Of a DNA stretch of 39,616 bases, positions 17,229 through 25,590 are shown piece by piece. Location: assembly GCA_947460615.1 (NCBI GenBank), contig CANHHG010000014.1, positions 1-39,616 of the forward strand, written 5' to 3'. Source of the stretch: Bacteroidota bacterium (lineage in GTDB: Bacteria; Bacteroidota; Bacteroidia; Flavobacteriales; Flavobacteriaceae). A program made the translations under genes and the position numbers. The notes beneath the pieces were generated by a model that saw nothing but the letters and a program-made list of their open reading frames with translations, was not told the origin of the DNA and made no database searches. The first letter of the stretch is position 1; each line of letters starts with the position of its first letter.

Positions 17229-17235
17229 TAATTTG
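17229..17235 (+). promoter_or_regulatory. Possible recF -7 box (TAATTTG variant)
   Basis: TAATTTG followed by CACC lies 62 bases before the recF ATG. It is the same one-base-short variant seen before secA. The rest of the 245-base divergent spacer is AT-rich, and I see no other structure in it. Confidence 0.35.
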
Positions 17236-17297
17236 CACCGATATAATAAAACCAAAATTAGAAACAAAAATCTCTCCTATTCTACCCGTTTTACAGA

Positions 17298-18377
17298 ATG
17301 TATCTTAAAAAAATTTCTTTATACAACTACAAAAATTTTTCGGAAGCCAATTTCGATTTTGACAATAAAATAAATTGTTTTGTTGGAAAAAATGGTATCG
17401 GAAAAACCAATGTATTAGATGCTATTTTTCATTTGTCCTATGGCAAAAGTTACTTTAATCCGCTTGCAGTTCAAAATATAAAACACGGAGAAGAGTTTTT
17501 TGTGATTGAGGGCGAATTTGAGAAAAAGGAAAGAGCTGAAATTGTAATTTGCAGTTTAAAAAAAGGGCAAAAGAAAATTCTAAAACGCAACGGAAAACAA
17601 TACGATAAATTCTCAGAACATATTGGATTCATACCATTGGTAATAATTTCACCTGCCGATAGAGATTTAATTGTTGAAGGGAGTGAAACTAGAAGAAAGT
17701 TCATTGACACAGTAATTTCTCAATTGGATACCACCTACTTAAATCAATTAATTCAATACCAAAAAACACTAAGTCAGCGAAATGCTTTATTGAAATATTT
17801 TGCACTAAATCAGGTATTTGAAACTGATACATTGTCAATTTATAACCAACAATTGGACGAATTAGGGAAAATAATATTTGAAAAAAGAAACCATTTCTTA
17901 GCTGATTTTGTTCCTATTTTCAACAAACACCATCAAACAATTACAGGTTCTGCAGAAACAGTACAGTTGGTTTATGAAAGTCAATTATTTGAAAAAGATT
18001 TACTACAGTTATTACAAGAAAGCATCAATAAAGATAGAGTTTTACAATACACAAGTGCTGGAATACACAAGGACGATTTGTCATTTGAAATTGATCATTA
18101 TCCTATAAAAAAATTTGGATCACAAGGGCAACAAAAATCTTTTTTAATCGCATTGAAATTGGCTCAGTTTGAATTTGTAAAAAAGAATTCCGGTGAAAAT
18201 CCTATTTTATTATTCGATGATATTTTTGATAAACTAGATGAATCTCGGGTTGAAAAAATAATTGAAATGGTCAATAATTCTGATTTTGGTCAACTTTTTA
18301 TATCAGATACTCATCCCGAACGAACTGAAACTATTATTAAATCAACTCATCAGAGCTATAAAATATTTAACTTATAA
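17298..18377 (+). CDS. recF: DNA replication and repair protein RecF
   Basis: RecF is an ABC-type ATPase that helps load RecA at single-strand gaps through RecR and RecO. Walker A GKNGIGKT is at residues 30-37, the ABC signature-like SQGQQKS is in the C-terminal half, and Walker [16 protein letters not shown] follows. The 359-residue length is typical. The N-terminus ([18 protein letters not shown]) matches the family start. Unlike many bacteria, there is no dnaA-dnaN-gyrB neighbourhood. The gene is divergent from the TPR gene and starts a co-directional run that includes a thioredoxin-fold lipoprotein. Confidence 0.97.
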   Translation: MYLKKISLYNYKNFSEANFDFDNKINCFVGKNGIGKTNVLDAIFHLSYGKSYFNPLAVQNIKHGEEFFVIEGEFEKKERAEIVICSLKKGQKKILKRNGKQYDKFSEHIGFIPLVIISPADRDLIVEGSETRRKFIDTVISQLDTTYLNQLIQYQKTLSQRNALLKYFALNQVFETDTLSIYNQQLDELGKIIFEKRNHFLADFVPIFNKHHQTITGSAETVQLVYESQLFEKDLLQLLQESINKDRVLQYTSAGIHKDDLSFEIDHYPIKKFGSQGQQKSFLIALKLAQFEFVKKNSGENPILLFDDIFDKLDESRVEKIIEMVNNSDFGQLFISDTHPERTETIIKSTHQSYKIFNL

Positions 18378-18430
18378 TTTTGAGATCCCAATATTATACA
18401 TTTCCTTTATTAAAATTTAAAATTACTACT

Positions 18431-19129
18431 ATGAAATCAAACTTATTAAATCTACTTTTTATTGGATTCCTATTCATAAGTTGCAATGGTCAAACTACTG
18501 CCAAATATGAATCTATTGCAGCAGTTAATTTTTCTGCCAAAATAAAATCAATTCCACAACCTACCATTATTGATGTTCGTTCTCCTGAAGAATATGCTGG
18601 ACAACATATTGAGAATGCTGTAAATATCGATTGGAATGGAACTACTTTTGAAAGTAATATTACCAAATATGACAAGTCAAAACCAATTTTTGTTTATTGT
18701 ATGAGCGGTGGAAGAAGTAAAAAAGCCGCTGAGAGATTAGCAGAATTGGGTTTTAATAAAATTTTTGAACTACAAGGTGGAATAATGAAGTGGAATGCCG
18801 CAGGATTGTCTGTTCCAAACGATAAAATTGTTGGAATGTGTAGTCAAGAATACAATGATTTACTCAAAACCGATAAAATTGTTCTTATCGATTTTTATGC
18901 AGAATGGTGTGCACCATGTAAGAAAATGTCCCCATTTTTAATTAAAATGCAAAAAGAAATGGCAGATACAGTTACCATTGTTAGATTAAATGCAGACGAG
19001 AATAAAACGCTAATAGCTCAATTAAAAATAGATGAACTTCCAACACTATTTATCTATAAAAACAATCAAATTGTATGGAAACACAATGGCTTTATTAGTG
19101 AGGAAGATTTGACAAAACAACTACAATAA
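18431..19129 (+). CDS. Rhodanese-thioredoxin fusion lipoprotein
   Basis: A lipoprotein signal peptide (NLLFIGFLFISC, lipidated Cys18) is followed by a rhodanese domain with active-site loop YCMSGGRS (Cys90), then a thioredoxin domain with WCAPC (Cys160 and Cys163). The rhodanese domain would carry a persulfide and the thioredoxin domain would perform thiol-disulfide exchange, probably on the periplasmic side of a membrane. The substrate is unknown. I start at the ATG at 18431, giving 232 residues. The frame extends 17 codons upstream to a TTG, but that would bury the signal peptide. It lies 53 bases after recF and three bases before the DUF2461 gene. Confidence 0.9.
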   Translation: MKSNLLNLLFIGFLFISCNGQTTAKYESIAAVNFSAKIKSIPQPTIIDVRSPEEYAGQHIENAVNIDWNGTTFESNITKYDKSKPIFVYCMSGGRSKKAAERLAELGFNKIFELQGGIMKWNAAGLSVPNDKIVGMCSQEYNDLLKTDKIVLIDFYAEWCAPCKKMSPFLIKMQKEMADTVTIVRLNADENKTLIAQLKIDELPTLFIYKNNQIVWKHNGFISEEDLTKQLQ

Positions 19130-19132
19130 ATT

Positions 19133-19804
19133 ATGATTTCAGAAAAATCATTACATTTTCTAGAAGATTTAAAATCCAATAATAATAGAGATTGGTTTTT
19201 GAACAATAAAAAGCGCTACGAAGAATATAAAAAAGAATACCACCAATTAATTCAAGGCTTTCTAGAAATTTTGAAGCCGCAAGATGCCAGCTTAGAACTA
19301 TTAGAAGTAAAGAACTGCACTTTTAGGATTAACCGCGACATTCGTTTTTCAAAAAATAAAGATCCCTACAAAACACACATGGGAATTTGGATGAATACCA
19401 ACCATGGAAATAACAATGGTCCTGGTTACTACATTCATATTGAAAAAGGAAATTGTTTTTTTGCTGGCGGAATGTATGGACCAGAAAATGACGATTTGAG
19501 GAAAATACGTAAAGAGATAACCTTTTTTTATGAAGATTTAGAAGCTATTTTAGGAGATACAAAATTCAAAAAAGTATTTTCAGGCTTGAATATTACCGAG
19601 ACAAATTCATTAAAAAATGGACCTAAAGATTTTGAAAAAGACCATCCGGCCATCGAATTTTTGAAACTTAAAAGTTTTGTATCAATTCATAAATTTGACG
19701 ATCTCGAATTAACAAAACCAAATTTTATTAAAGATACTGCAGAAAAATTAATCCTTTTAAAGCCACTTTTAGAATTTTTAAATCGGGGATTATATACAGA
19801 TTAA
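19133..19804 (+). CDS. DUF2461 family protein
   Basis: This 223-residue cytosolic protein shows the DUF2461 (TIGR02453) pattern: an N-terminal FLEDLKSNNNRDWFLNNKKRY, then RINRDIRFSKNKDPYKTHMG, then GYYIHIEKGNCFFAGGMYGP and a C-terminal helical part. No enzyme activity is established for the family. It starts three bases after the lipoprotein stop, so the two genes are probably translated from one message. There is no signal peptide or membrane segment. Confidence 0.9.
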   Translation: MISEKSLHFLEDLKSNNNRDWFLNNKKRYEEYKKEYHQLIQGFLEILKPQDASLELLEVKNCTFRINRDIRFSKNKDPYKTHMGIWMNTNHGNNNGPGYYIHIEKGNCFFAGGMYGPENDDLRKIRKEITFFYEDLEAILGDTKFKKVFSGLNITETNSLKNGPKDFEKDHPAIEFLKLKSFVSIHKFDDLELTKPNFIKDTAEKLILLKPLLEFLNRGLYTD

Positions 19805-19833
19805 ATAAATTATAAATTTAAATTGGTTTAAAG

Positions 19834-19841
19834 TACCTTTG
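19834..19841 (+). promoter_or_regulatory. murB -7 box
   Basis: TACCTTTG is an exact TANNTTTG match. It lies 24 bases before the ATG at 19866, which argues against any murB start at or before 19839. No TTG is seen at -33. Confidence 0.6.
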
Positions 19842-19865
19842 TTTTATACTTTTAATAATATAAAA

Positions 19866-20879
19866 ATGGAAATTCAAAATCATTTTTCTTTAAAAAACTA
19901 CAATACTTTTGGCATTGAAGCCAAGGCAAAACAATTTGTTGCAGTTCATTCAATCGAGGAACTAAAATTGGTTTTAGCTGAAAATAAAACAAAAAATAAG
20001 TTTATTTTAGGTGGTGGAAGTAATATGCTTTTAACAAAAGATATTGATTCTTTGGTAATCCATATTGATTTAAAAGGAAAAAAAATAATTGAGGAGAATG
20101 ATGATTTTGTTTGGGTGGAAAGCCAAGCAGGTGAAAATTGGCATGAGTTTGTAATGTGGACTATTGATAATGATTTTGGTGGACTCGAAAACATGTCATT
20201 AATTCCAGGAAATGTTGGAACCACTCCAGTTCAAAACATTGGGGCCTATGGGACTGAGATAAAAGACACTTTCGTTTCTTGTTCAGCAATGAAAATTGAT
20301 TCGATGGAAATGAAGAGTTTCGAAAATGCAGAATGCCATTTTGGTTATCGTGAAAGCATATTCAAAAATGAAGTAAAGGACCAATTCATAATTACTTCGG
20401 TAGTTTACAAATTGACTAAACGCAATCATAAAATTAATATTTCTTATGGAGATATTTCATCTGAATTAGAAAAATTAAATATCAAAAAACCAACACTTAA
20501 AGACGTTAGTAATGCCGTAATTTCAATTCGTCAGAGCAAATTACCAGATCCGAAAGTACTTGGAAATAGCGGTAGCTTTTTTAAAAATCCAATTGTATTA
20601 AAATCTGAATTTGAGCCAATACATAAAAAATTTCCTGAAATGAAGTTTTATGAAATTTCAGAAACCGAAGTGAAAGTTCCTGCAGGTTGGCTGATTGAAC
20701 AAGCAGGCTTCAAAGGAAAACGCTATGGAGATGCCGGAATTCATAAAAATCAAGCTTTAGTGCTAGTGAATTATGGTAATGCCAGCGGGCAAGATATTCT
20801 TAATGTATCTAAGGAAATTCAAGATACTATTTTTCAGAAATTTGGAATCTATATTGAAGCCGAAGTAAACATTATCTAA
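19866..20879 (+). CDS. murB: UDP-N-acetylmuramate dehydrogenase MurB
   Basis: MurB reduces UDP-GlcNAc-enolpyruvate to UDP-MurNAc with NADPH and FAD, the second committed step of peptidoglycan synthesis. Motifs are YNTFGIEAKA, ILGGGSNMLL, IPGNVGTTPVQNIGAYGTEI, HFGYRESIFK and NSGSFFKNP with the catalytic serine, then PAGWLIEQAGFKGKRYGDAGIH. The insert between FAD and substrate domains makes it type I (E. coli-like), and the 337-residue length agrees. An open frame reaches back nine codons to 19839, inside the -7 box TACCTTTG, so I use the ATG of MEIQNHFSLK. Confidence 0.95.
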   Translation: MEIQNHFSLKNYNTFGIEAKAKQFVAVHSIEELKLVLAENKTKNKFILGGGSNMLLTKDIDSLVIHIDLKGKKIIEENDDFVWVESQAGENWHEFVMWTIDNDFGGLENMSLIPGNVGTTPVQNIGAYGTEIKDTFVSCSAMKIDSMEMKSFENAECHFGYRESIFKNEVKDQFIITSVVYKLTKRNHKINISYGDISSELEKLNIKKPTLKDVSNAVISIRQSKLPDPKVLGNSGSFFKNPIVLKSEFEPIHKKFPEMKFYEISETEVKVPAGWLIEQAGFKGKRYGDAGIHKNQALVLVNYGNASGQDILNVSKEIQDTIFQKFGIYIEAEVNII

Positions 20880-20923
20880 ATTTAAAATTGTTCGTTTTTT
20901 TTATTTTAAAAGCAAAATCATTG

Positions 20924-20954
20924 TTTGAAATTCCTATTTGAATTCATACCTTTG
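20924..20954 (+). promoter_or_regulatory. Promoter of the glycosyltransferase-sigma pair
   Basis: TTTG (20924-20927), a 19-base spacer and TACCTTTG (20947-20954) form a textbook Bacteroidetes promoter. The -7 box ends 29 bases before the ATG at 20984. Confidence 0.85.
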
Positions 20955-20983
20955 CACACATCCAAAAAAGAGGGAAATTACAT

Positions 20984-22090
20984 ATGTTAATCACATTATT
21001 TTACATTTTTATTGTTATTGTTGCGGTGCAACTTTTTTATTATACCATTGTATTTTCTAAATTTTCTTTTGCAAAAAATCAAAAAATATCTCCTAAAAGA
21101 ATTCCAATTTCTGTAATTGTTTGTGCTAAAAACGAAGAGGAAAATGTGGTTAAATTCATTCCCTTATTGGCGGAACAAAATTACCCTGACTTTGAAATTA
21201 TCTTAATTGACGATGCTTCCAGCGATGCAACGTTAGATATATTTGAAGAATTTGAAAAGCAATATTCAAATATGAAATTGGTTAAAGTAGTTAATAACGA
21301 AGCCTTTTGGGGAAATAAAAAGTTCGCATTAACTCTTGGAATCAAAGCGGCAACAAAAGACTATTTGCTTTTTACAGATGCCGATTGTTACCCAACTTCT
21401 AAAGATTGGATCACTTTCATGAGTTCGCAATTTACTCTTCACAAAACCTTTGTTCTAGGCTATGGAGCCTATGAAAAAGTCAAGGGATCGTTTCTTAATA
21501 AAATTATTCGCTTTGACACCCTACTTAATGCCACACAATATTTTTCTTGGGCAAAAATCGGTCGCCCGTACATGGGAGTTGGTAGAAATTTAGCCTATAA
21601 AAAAGAAGAATTTTTTAAAGTAAATGGATTTATTGATCACATGAAAATCCGTTCTGGTGACGATGATTTATTCGTTAATCAAGCCAGTAAAGGCAGTAAC
21701 ACTTCTTGTTGCTATGCTGCTGAAAGTTTTACTTATAGTGAGCCAAAAAAAAATTACAACGATTGGAAAGCACTAAAGCAACGACATGTGGCTACGGCAT
21801 CCTTTTACAAACCATTTGATAGAATTCAACTTTCTGTATTTTTTATATCACAAATATTATTTTTTATTGTTCCAATAGTACTTCTAGCTTTTCAATACCA
21901 ATGGATAATTGTATTGAGTTTAATCGGTTTTAGATACTTATTCACCTGGATTGTTTTAGGATTTTCAGCTGGTAAATTAAAAGAGAAAGACGTGATGTAT
22001 TGGTATCCAATTATAGAGATAGCATTTATATTCACCCAATTGAATATATTTGTATCTAACAGTTTCTCAAAACCAGTACATTGGAAATAA
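20984..22090 (+). CDS. Family 2 glycosyltransferase, membrane-associated
   Basis: An N-terminal membrane segment (about residues 1-20) precedes a GT-A domain with VIVCAKNEEENV, the nucleotide-binding LIDDASSDAT, the metal-binding FTDADCYP, GVGRNLAYKKEEFF, the acidic RSGDDDLFVNQ and an acceptor-region QRHVATASFY. Two or three membrane helices close the protein (from about residue 283). This pattern fits processive or lipid-modifying GT2 enzymes acting at the cytoplasmic membrane. Donor and acceptor cannot be told. Its last ten bases overlap the TTG start of the sigma factor gene. Confidence 0.9.
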   Translation: MLITLFYIFIVIVAVQLFYYTIVFSKFSFAKNQKISPKRIPISVIVCAKNEEENVVKFIPLLAEQNYPDFEIILIDDASSDATLDIFEEFEKQYSNMKLVKVVNNEAFWGNKKFALTLGIKAATKDYLLFTDADCYPTSKDWITFMSSQFTLHKTFVLGYGAYEKVKGSFLNKIIRFDTLLNATQYFSWAKIGRPYMGVGRNLAYKKEEFFKVNGFIDHMKIRSGDDDLFVNQASKGSNTSCCYAAESFTYSEPKKNYNDWKALKQRHVATASFYKPFDRIQLSVFFISQILFFIVPIVLLAFQYQWIIVLSLIGFRYLFTWIVLGFSAGKLKEKDVMYWYPIIEIAFIFTQLNIFVSNSFSKPVHWK

Positions 22091-22632
22091 TCAAAACCAT
22101 TGAAAAAGCAAAATTAGGCGATCAAGTTGCCTTTACTTTTTTGTTGGATTTTTATTGGAATGAAGTATATGGATTTATGCTTAAACGAACTGAAAACGAA
22201 ACAGAAGCTGAAGATATTACCATTGAAACCTTCGCTAAAGCATTTGATAAACTAGCCACTTACAACTCTGAATTTCAATTCAATACTTGGTTAATTGCAA
22301 TTGCAAAAAATGTTCACCTTGATCTATTACGAAAGAAAAAAGCAACTTTTTTTATCGATATTACCGATGAAGAGGATTATCGTGCTTACAATATTGCTGA
22401 TTCAACTCCCTCAGCTGAAGACAAATTGATTACCGAACAAAATTTATCTCGGTTATTGCGATATATTAAAGAATTAAAACCCCATTATCAAGAAGTAATT
22501 CAGTTGCGCTATTTTCAAGAATTGAGTTACCAAGAAATTGCAAACCAACTGGACGAGCCCTTAGGTAACGTAAAAATTAAAATTCTTAGAGCAAAAAAAT
22601 TACTGGCTGAAATAATACAAACTAGGGAGTAA
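22081..22632 (+). CDS. ECF-type RNA polymerase sigma factor
   Basis: This 183-residue protein has sigma region 2 (about 8-75: AFTFLLDFYWNEVYGFMLKR, AEDITIETFAKAFDKL, FNTWLIAIAKNVHLDLLRKK) and region 4 (about 120-178: PHYQEVIQLRYFQELSYQEIANQL, then GNVKIKILRAKKLL). These would bind the -10/-7 and -35/-33 elements and core polymerase. The start is TTG at 22081, inside the end of the glycosyltransferase gene. No good ATG exists before Met37, which would cut region 2. No anti-sigma gene follows. The next gene encodes a TonB-like protein. Confidence 0.93.
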   Translation: MEIIKTIEKAKLGDQVAFTFLLDFYWNEVYGFMLKRTENETEAEDITIETFAKAFDKLATYNSEFQFNTWLIAIAKNVHLDLLRKKKATFFIDITDEEDYRAYNIADSTPSAEDKLITEQNLSRLLRYIKELKPHYQEVIQLRYFQELSYQEIANQLDEPLGNVKIKILRAKKLLAEIIQTRE

Positions 22633-22676
22633 TTGAAATTATCTAAAATAAATCTCCATTTTATAATATCGCATTT

Positions 22677-22701
22677 GCTTTTATCGTTATAAGGTAAAAG
22701 C
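22677..22701 (+). other. Hairpin in the leader of the TonB-like gene
   Basis: GCTTTTA (22677-22683) pairs with TAAAAGC (22695-22701) around an 11-base loop. No T-run follows, so it is not a clear terminator. Its role is unknown. Confidence 0.3.
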
Positions 22702-22744
22702 CATAATTATGATGTAATACTACCTAACCATTAAACTCAAAATT

Positions 22745-23554
22745 ATGTCAAAAGTTAGTATTTATGAAAACGGGTGGACTAACCTAGTTTTCGAAGGAAA
22801 AAACAAAGAATATGGCGCTTATCAATTAAGAAAAAACGACTCTGTGAACACCATCACGGCTTTCTTTTTTGGTTTATTATTTATTATTTCAATCTCTGGA
22901 ATAGTATTTTTACTAAGTTCATTCAATTCTAAATTAGTAGTTAAAGAAACTCCAATAGTTTATCCAGACCTTCACCTAGTAAAATTTGAAAACAAAAGAA
23001 TTGAGGAACCCAAAAAAACGATTGCTCCAATTGAAAAGAAAAAACCTCAAATTATTAATTCAAAAAAAGATTTAATAAATCCAACTATAGTGAGATATGA
23101 ACCTACAGATGAAGTGAACAAAACCAAAGATATTGGAAAAACAGCTCCAACAGATACTGGTTCACCAACAGGAACTATCAACACAATTCCAATTAATAGT
23201 GGTGGTTCTATTGATACAACTCCTACAAAATCGGAGGTTCCTGTTATCACCAATTTGCTAGACAAACAACCTGAATTTCCTGGTGGAATAAATAAGTTTT
23301 ATTCTTACGTAGGTAATAATTTTGAAAAACCGGAAATCGAAGGAGATCAAACAATTAGTGTTTATGTGGCTTTTGTAATTGAAGAAGATGGCTCGATGTC
23401 GAATATAAAAGTAACTCGAGATCCTGGTTACGGATTAGGAAAAGAAGCGGTACGAGTGCTAAACTCACTAAAAACGAAATGGACTCCTGGAATGATTGGA
23501 GGTCATCCGGTCCGTACCTATTATAACTTACCTATACTCGTCAAATTAGATTAA
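22745..23554 (+). CDS. TonB-like energy transducer protein
   Basis: This protein has the usual flavobacterial start (ENGWTNLVFEGKNKEYGAYQLRK), one membrane segment (about 37-58), a long Lys/Pro/Thr-rich periplasmic linker and a C-terminal TonB domain (about 185-269). The domain ends in VTRDPGYGLGKEAVRVLNSL then GGHPVRTYYNLPILVKLD. TonB proteins pass proton-motive energy from ExbB-ExbD to outer-membrane receptors. No exbBD genes lie nearby, so the partner and substrate are open. It follows the sigma factor by 112 bases and ends in a strong terminator. Confidence 0.92.
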   Translation: MSKVSIYENGWTNLVFEGKNKEYGAYQLRKNDSVNTITAFFFGLLFIISISGIVFLLSSFNSKLVVKETPIVYPDLHLVKFENKRIEEPKKTIAPIEKKKPQIINSKKDLINPTIVRYEPTDEVNKTKDIGKTAPTDTGSPTGTINTIPINSGGSIDTTPTKSEVPVITNLLDKQPEFPGGINKFYSYVGNNFEKPEIEGDQTISVYVAFVIEEDGSMSNIKVTRDPGYGLGKEAVRVLNSLKTKWTPGMIGGHPVRTYYNLPILVKLD

Positions 23555-23582
23555 AACAACTTATTAAAAGACGTTGAAATTT

Positions 23583-23635
23583 CGGTTTTTGATTAGTAAT
23601 TTATAAACGAATTACGAATCAAAAACCGTTTTTTT
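23583..23635 (+). terminator. Long terminator hairpin before lipA
   Basis: CGGTTTTTGATT (23583-23594) pairs perfectly with AATCAAAAACCG (23617-23628). Past one A-G mismatch, GTAATT (23596-23601) pairs with AATTAC (23610-23615). Seven T follow (23629-23635). Confidence 0.93.
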
Positions 23636-23650
23636 AATAACTACTTTCCG

Positions 23651-23658
23651 TATATTTG
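23651..23658 (+). promoter_or_regulatory. lipA -7 box
   Basis: TATATTTG followed by CACC is an exact TANNTTTG match, placed 16 bases after the upstream terminator and 18 bases before the ATG at 23677. The -33 region is T-rich but has no TTG. Confidence 0.7.
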
Positions 23659-23676
23659 CACCATAAAATACCGATT

Positions 23677-24546
23677 ATGGAATCTGTTTTAGAAAATGTA
23701 CTACCTACAGGAAAGCCAAAATGGCTAAAAGTGAAATTGCCTATTGGTGAAAAATATACTGAACTTCGAGGTTTAGTGGATAAATACCAACTCAATACAA
23801 TCTGTACTTCAGGCAGTTGTCCTAATATGGGCGAATGCTGGGGGGAAGGAACGGCTACTTTTATGATTCTTGGGAATGTCTGTACTCGTTCTTGTGGATT
23901 TTGCGGGGTTAAAACCGGAAGACCAGAAACAGTAGATTGGGATGAACCTGAAAAAGTAGCTCGCTCCATAAAAATAATGAATATTAAACATGCAGTGATT
24001 ACGAGTGTAGATCGAGATGATTTAAAAGATGGAGGATCAATAATTTGGATTGAAACAATAAAAGCAATTCGAAGAATGAATCCAATTACAACATTAGAAA
24101 CATTGATTCCTGATTTTCAAGGTATTGAAAGAAATATTGATCGAATTGTTGAAGCTAATCCTGAAGTGGTATCTCATAATATAGAAACTGTTCGCCGATT
24201 AACTCGTGAAGTGAGAATACAAGCAAAATACGACCGAAGCATGGAAGTTTTAAGATACCTAAAAGAAAAAGGAATCAATAGAACTAAATCAGGAATTATG
24301 CTTGGTTTAGGAGAAACTGAAGAAGAAGTATTTCAAACCTTAAGAGATTTACGTCAAGCAAATGTTGATGTGGTTACCATCGGACAATACCTGCAACCTA
24401 GCAAAAAACACCTGCCTGTAAAAGAATTTATTACTCCAGAACAATTTGCAAAATACGAACAATTCGGACTAGAATTAGGCTTCCGACATGTTGAAAGTGG
24501 GCCGTTAGTTCGTTCCTCTTATAAAGCTCAAAAACACATACTTTAA
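23677..24546 (+). CDS. lipA: Lipoyl synthase LipA
   Basis: LipA is a radical SAM enzyme that inserts two sulfurs into the octanoyl group on lipoyl domains of 2-oxoacid dehydrogenases. The auxiliary cluster motif is CTSGSCPNMGEC and the radical SAM motif is CTRSCGFC. The family block LGLGETEEEV and the C-terminal GPLVRSSYKA, which carries the RSSY serine that ligates the auxiliary cluster, are present. The open frame extends to a TTG at 23656 within the -7 box. The ATG of MESVLENVLP (289 residues) is therefore the start. No lipB gene is adjacent. It is followed after 22 bases by gap. Confidence 0.96.
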   Translation: MESVLENVLPTGKPKWLKVKLPIGEKYTELRGLVDKYQLNTICTSGSCPNMGECWGEGTATFMILGNVCTRSCGFCGVKTGRPETVDWDEPEKVARSIKIMNIKHAVITSVDRDDLKDGGSIIWIETIKAIRRMNPITTLETLIPDFQGIERNIDRIVEANPEVVSHNIETVRRLTREVRIQAKYDRSMEVLRYLKEKGINRTKSGIMLGLGETEEEVFQTLRDLRQANVDVVTIGQYLQPSKKHLPVKEFITPEQFAKYEQFGLELGFRHVESGPLVRSSYKAQKHIL

Positions 24547-24568
24547 TTAGTTTGAATTCAAAATTTAA

Positions 24569-25582
24569 ATGAATCAAAAAACAAGAATTGCCATAAATGG
24601 ATTCGGGAGAATTGGTAGAAATTTATTTCGACTGTTAATCAACCATCCCTCTATTGAAATTGTTGCAATTAATGATATTGCCGACAACAAAACAATGGCG
24701 CATCTTATTAAATATGATAGTATTCACGGTAAACTTCCCTATGAGTGCGGTTATACAGATGACACAATTGTTGTGAATGGAAAATCATATTTATTTTTTC
24801 ATGAAAAATCAATTTCAAATTTAGATTGGAAGTCAATAGATATCGATATTGTAATTGAATCCTCAGGAAAGTACAAAACTTTTGATGAAATAAACGCTCA
24901 CCTATCCGCCGGAGCTAAAAGAGTAATTTTGACAGCACCTTCTGAGGTGGACTCCATAAAAACTGTGGTTTTAGGGGTTAATGAATCGATTATAAACGGA
25001 CAGGAAACAATTATTTCCAATGCTAGTTGCACCACAAATAATGCCGCACCAATGATAAAAATCATTGACGAATTGTGTGGAATTGAACAGGCTTATATAA
25101 CTACAGTTCACTCTTATACCACCGACCAAAGTTTACACGATCAACCCCACAAAGACCTAAGAAGAGCTCGTGGCGCTTCTCAATCTATAGTTCCAACAAC
25201 CACTGGAGCAGCAAAAGCATTAACAAAAATCTTTCCGAAATTTGAAGGGAAAATTGGAGGTTGTGGAATTCGTGTTCCTGTACCAGATGGTTCACTAACC
25301 GATATCACCTTTAATGTAAAAAGACAAGTATCTATTGATGAAATTAATGCTGCTTTTAAAAAGGCTTCCCAAACCAACTATAAAGGGATATTAGATTATA
25401 CGGAAGATCCAATAGTATCTGTAGATGTTATTGGCAACACTCATTCCTGCATTTTTGATGCTCAATTGACCTCGGTAATTGATAAAATGGTCAAAGTCGT
25501 AGGTTGGTATGACAATGAAATAGGATATTCTTCAAGAATTATTGACCTAATCCTACTTTTGAATTCCAAAAGACTAGCTTAG
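24569..25582 (+). CDS. gap: Type I glyceraldehyde-3-phosphate dehydrogenase
   Basis: This enzyme oxidatively phosphorylates glyceraldehyde 3-phosphate to 1,3-bisphosphoglycerate in glycolysis, or runs in reverse. The Rossmann motif INGFGRIGRN is at the N-terminus, the catalytic Cys154 sits in SNASCTTNNAAP, and the C-terminal WYDNEIGYSSR is intact. The 337-residue length is standard. The coenzyme loop reads AINDIADNKTMAHL with the Asp that favours NAD. It is probably co-transcribed with lipA and converges on the phosphorylase gene with only eight bases between stops. Confidence 0.96.
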   Translation: MNQKTRIAINGFGRIGRNLFRLLINHPSIEIVAINDIADNKTMAHLIKYDSIHGKLPYECGYTDDTIVVNGKSYLFFHEKSISNLDWKSIDIDIVIESSGKYKTFDEINAHLSAGAKRVILTAPSEVDSIKTVVLGVNESIINGQETIISNASCTTNNAAPMIKIIDELCGIEQAYITTVHSYTTDQSLHDQPHKDLRRARGASQSIVPTTTGAAKALTKIFPKFEGKIGGCGIRVPVPDGSLTDITFNVKRQVSIDEINAAFKKASQTNYKGILDYTEDPIVSVDVIGNTHSCIFDAQLTSVIDKMVKVVGWYDNEIGYSSRIIDLILLLNSKRLA

Positions 25583-25590
25583 AGCAATAA

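Noticed and set aside
18380..18430. Longer N-terminus of the rhodanese-thioredoxin protein from a TTG at 18380
   Set aside because: It would place 17 polar and mixed residues before a clear lipoprotein signal peptide that begins at the ATG at 18431.
22677..22701. Terminator between the sigma factor and the TonB-like gene
   Set aside because: The hairpin is AT-rich with no T-run after it, so I list it only as a hairpin.
23634..23969. Minus-strand frame of 111 codons over the start of lipA
   Set aside because: It lies antisense to the radical SAM region of lipA and over the terminator, and its composition looks like a reverse-frame artefact.
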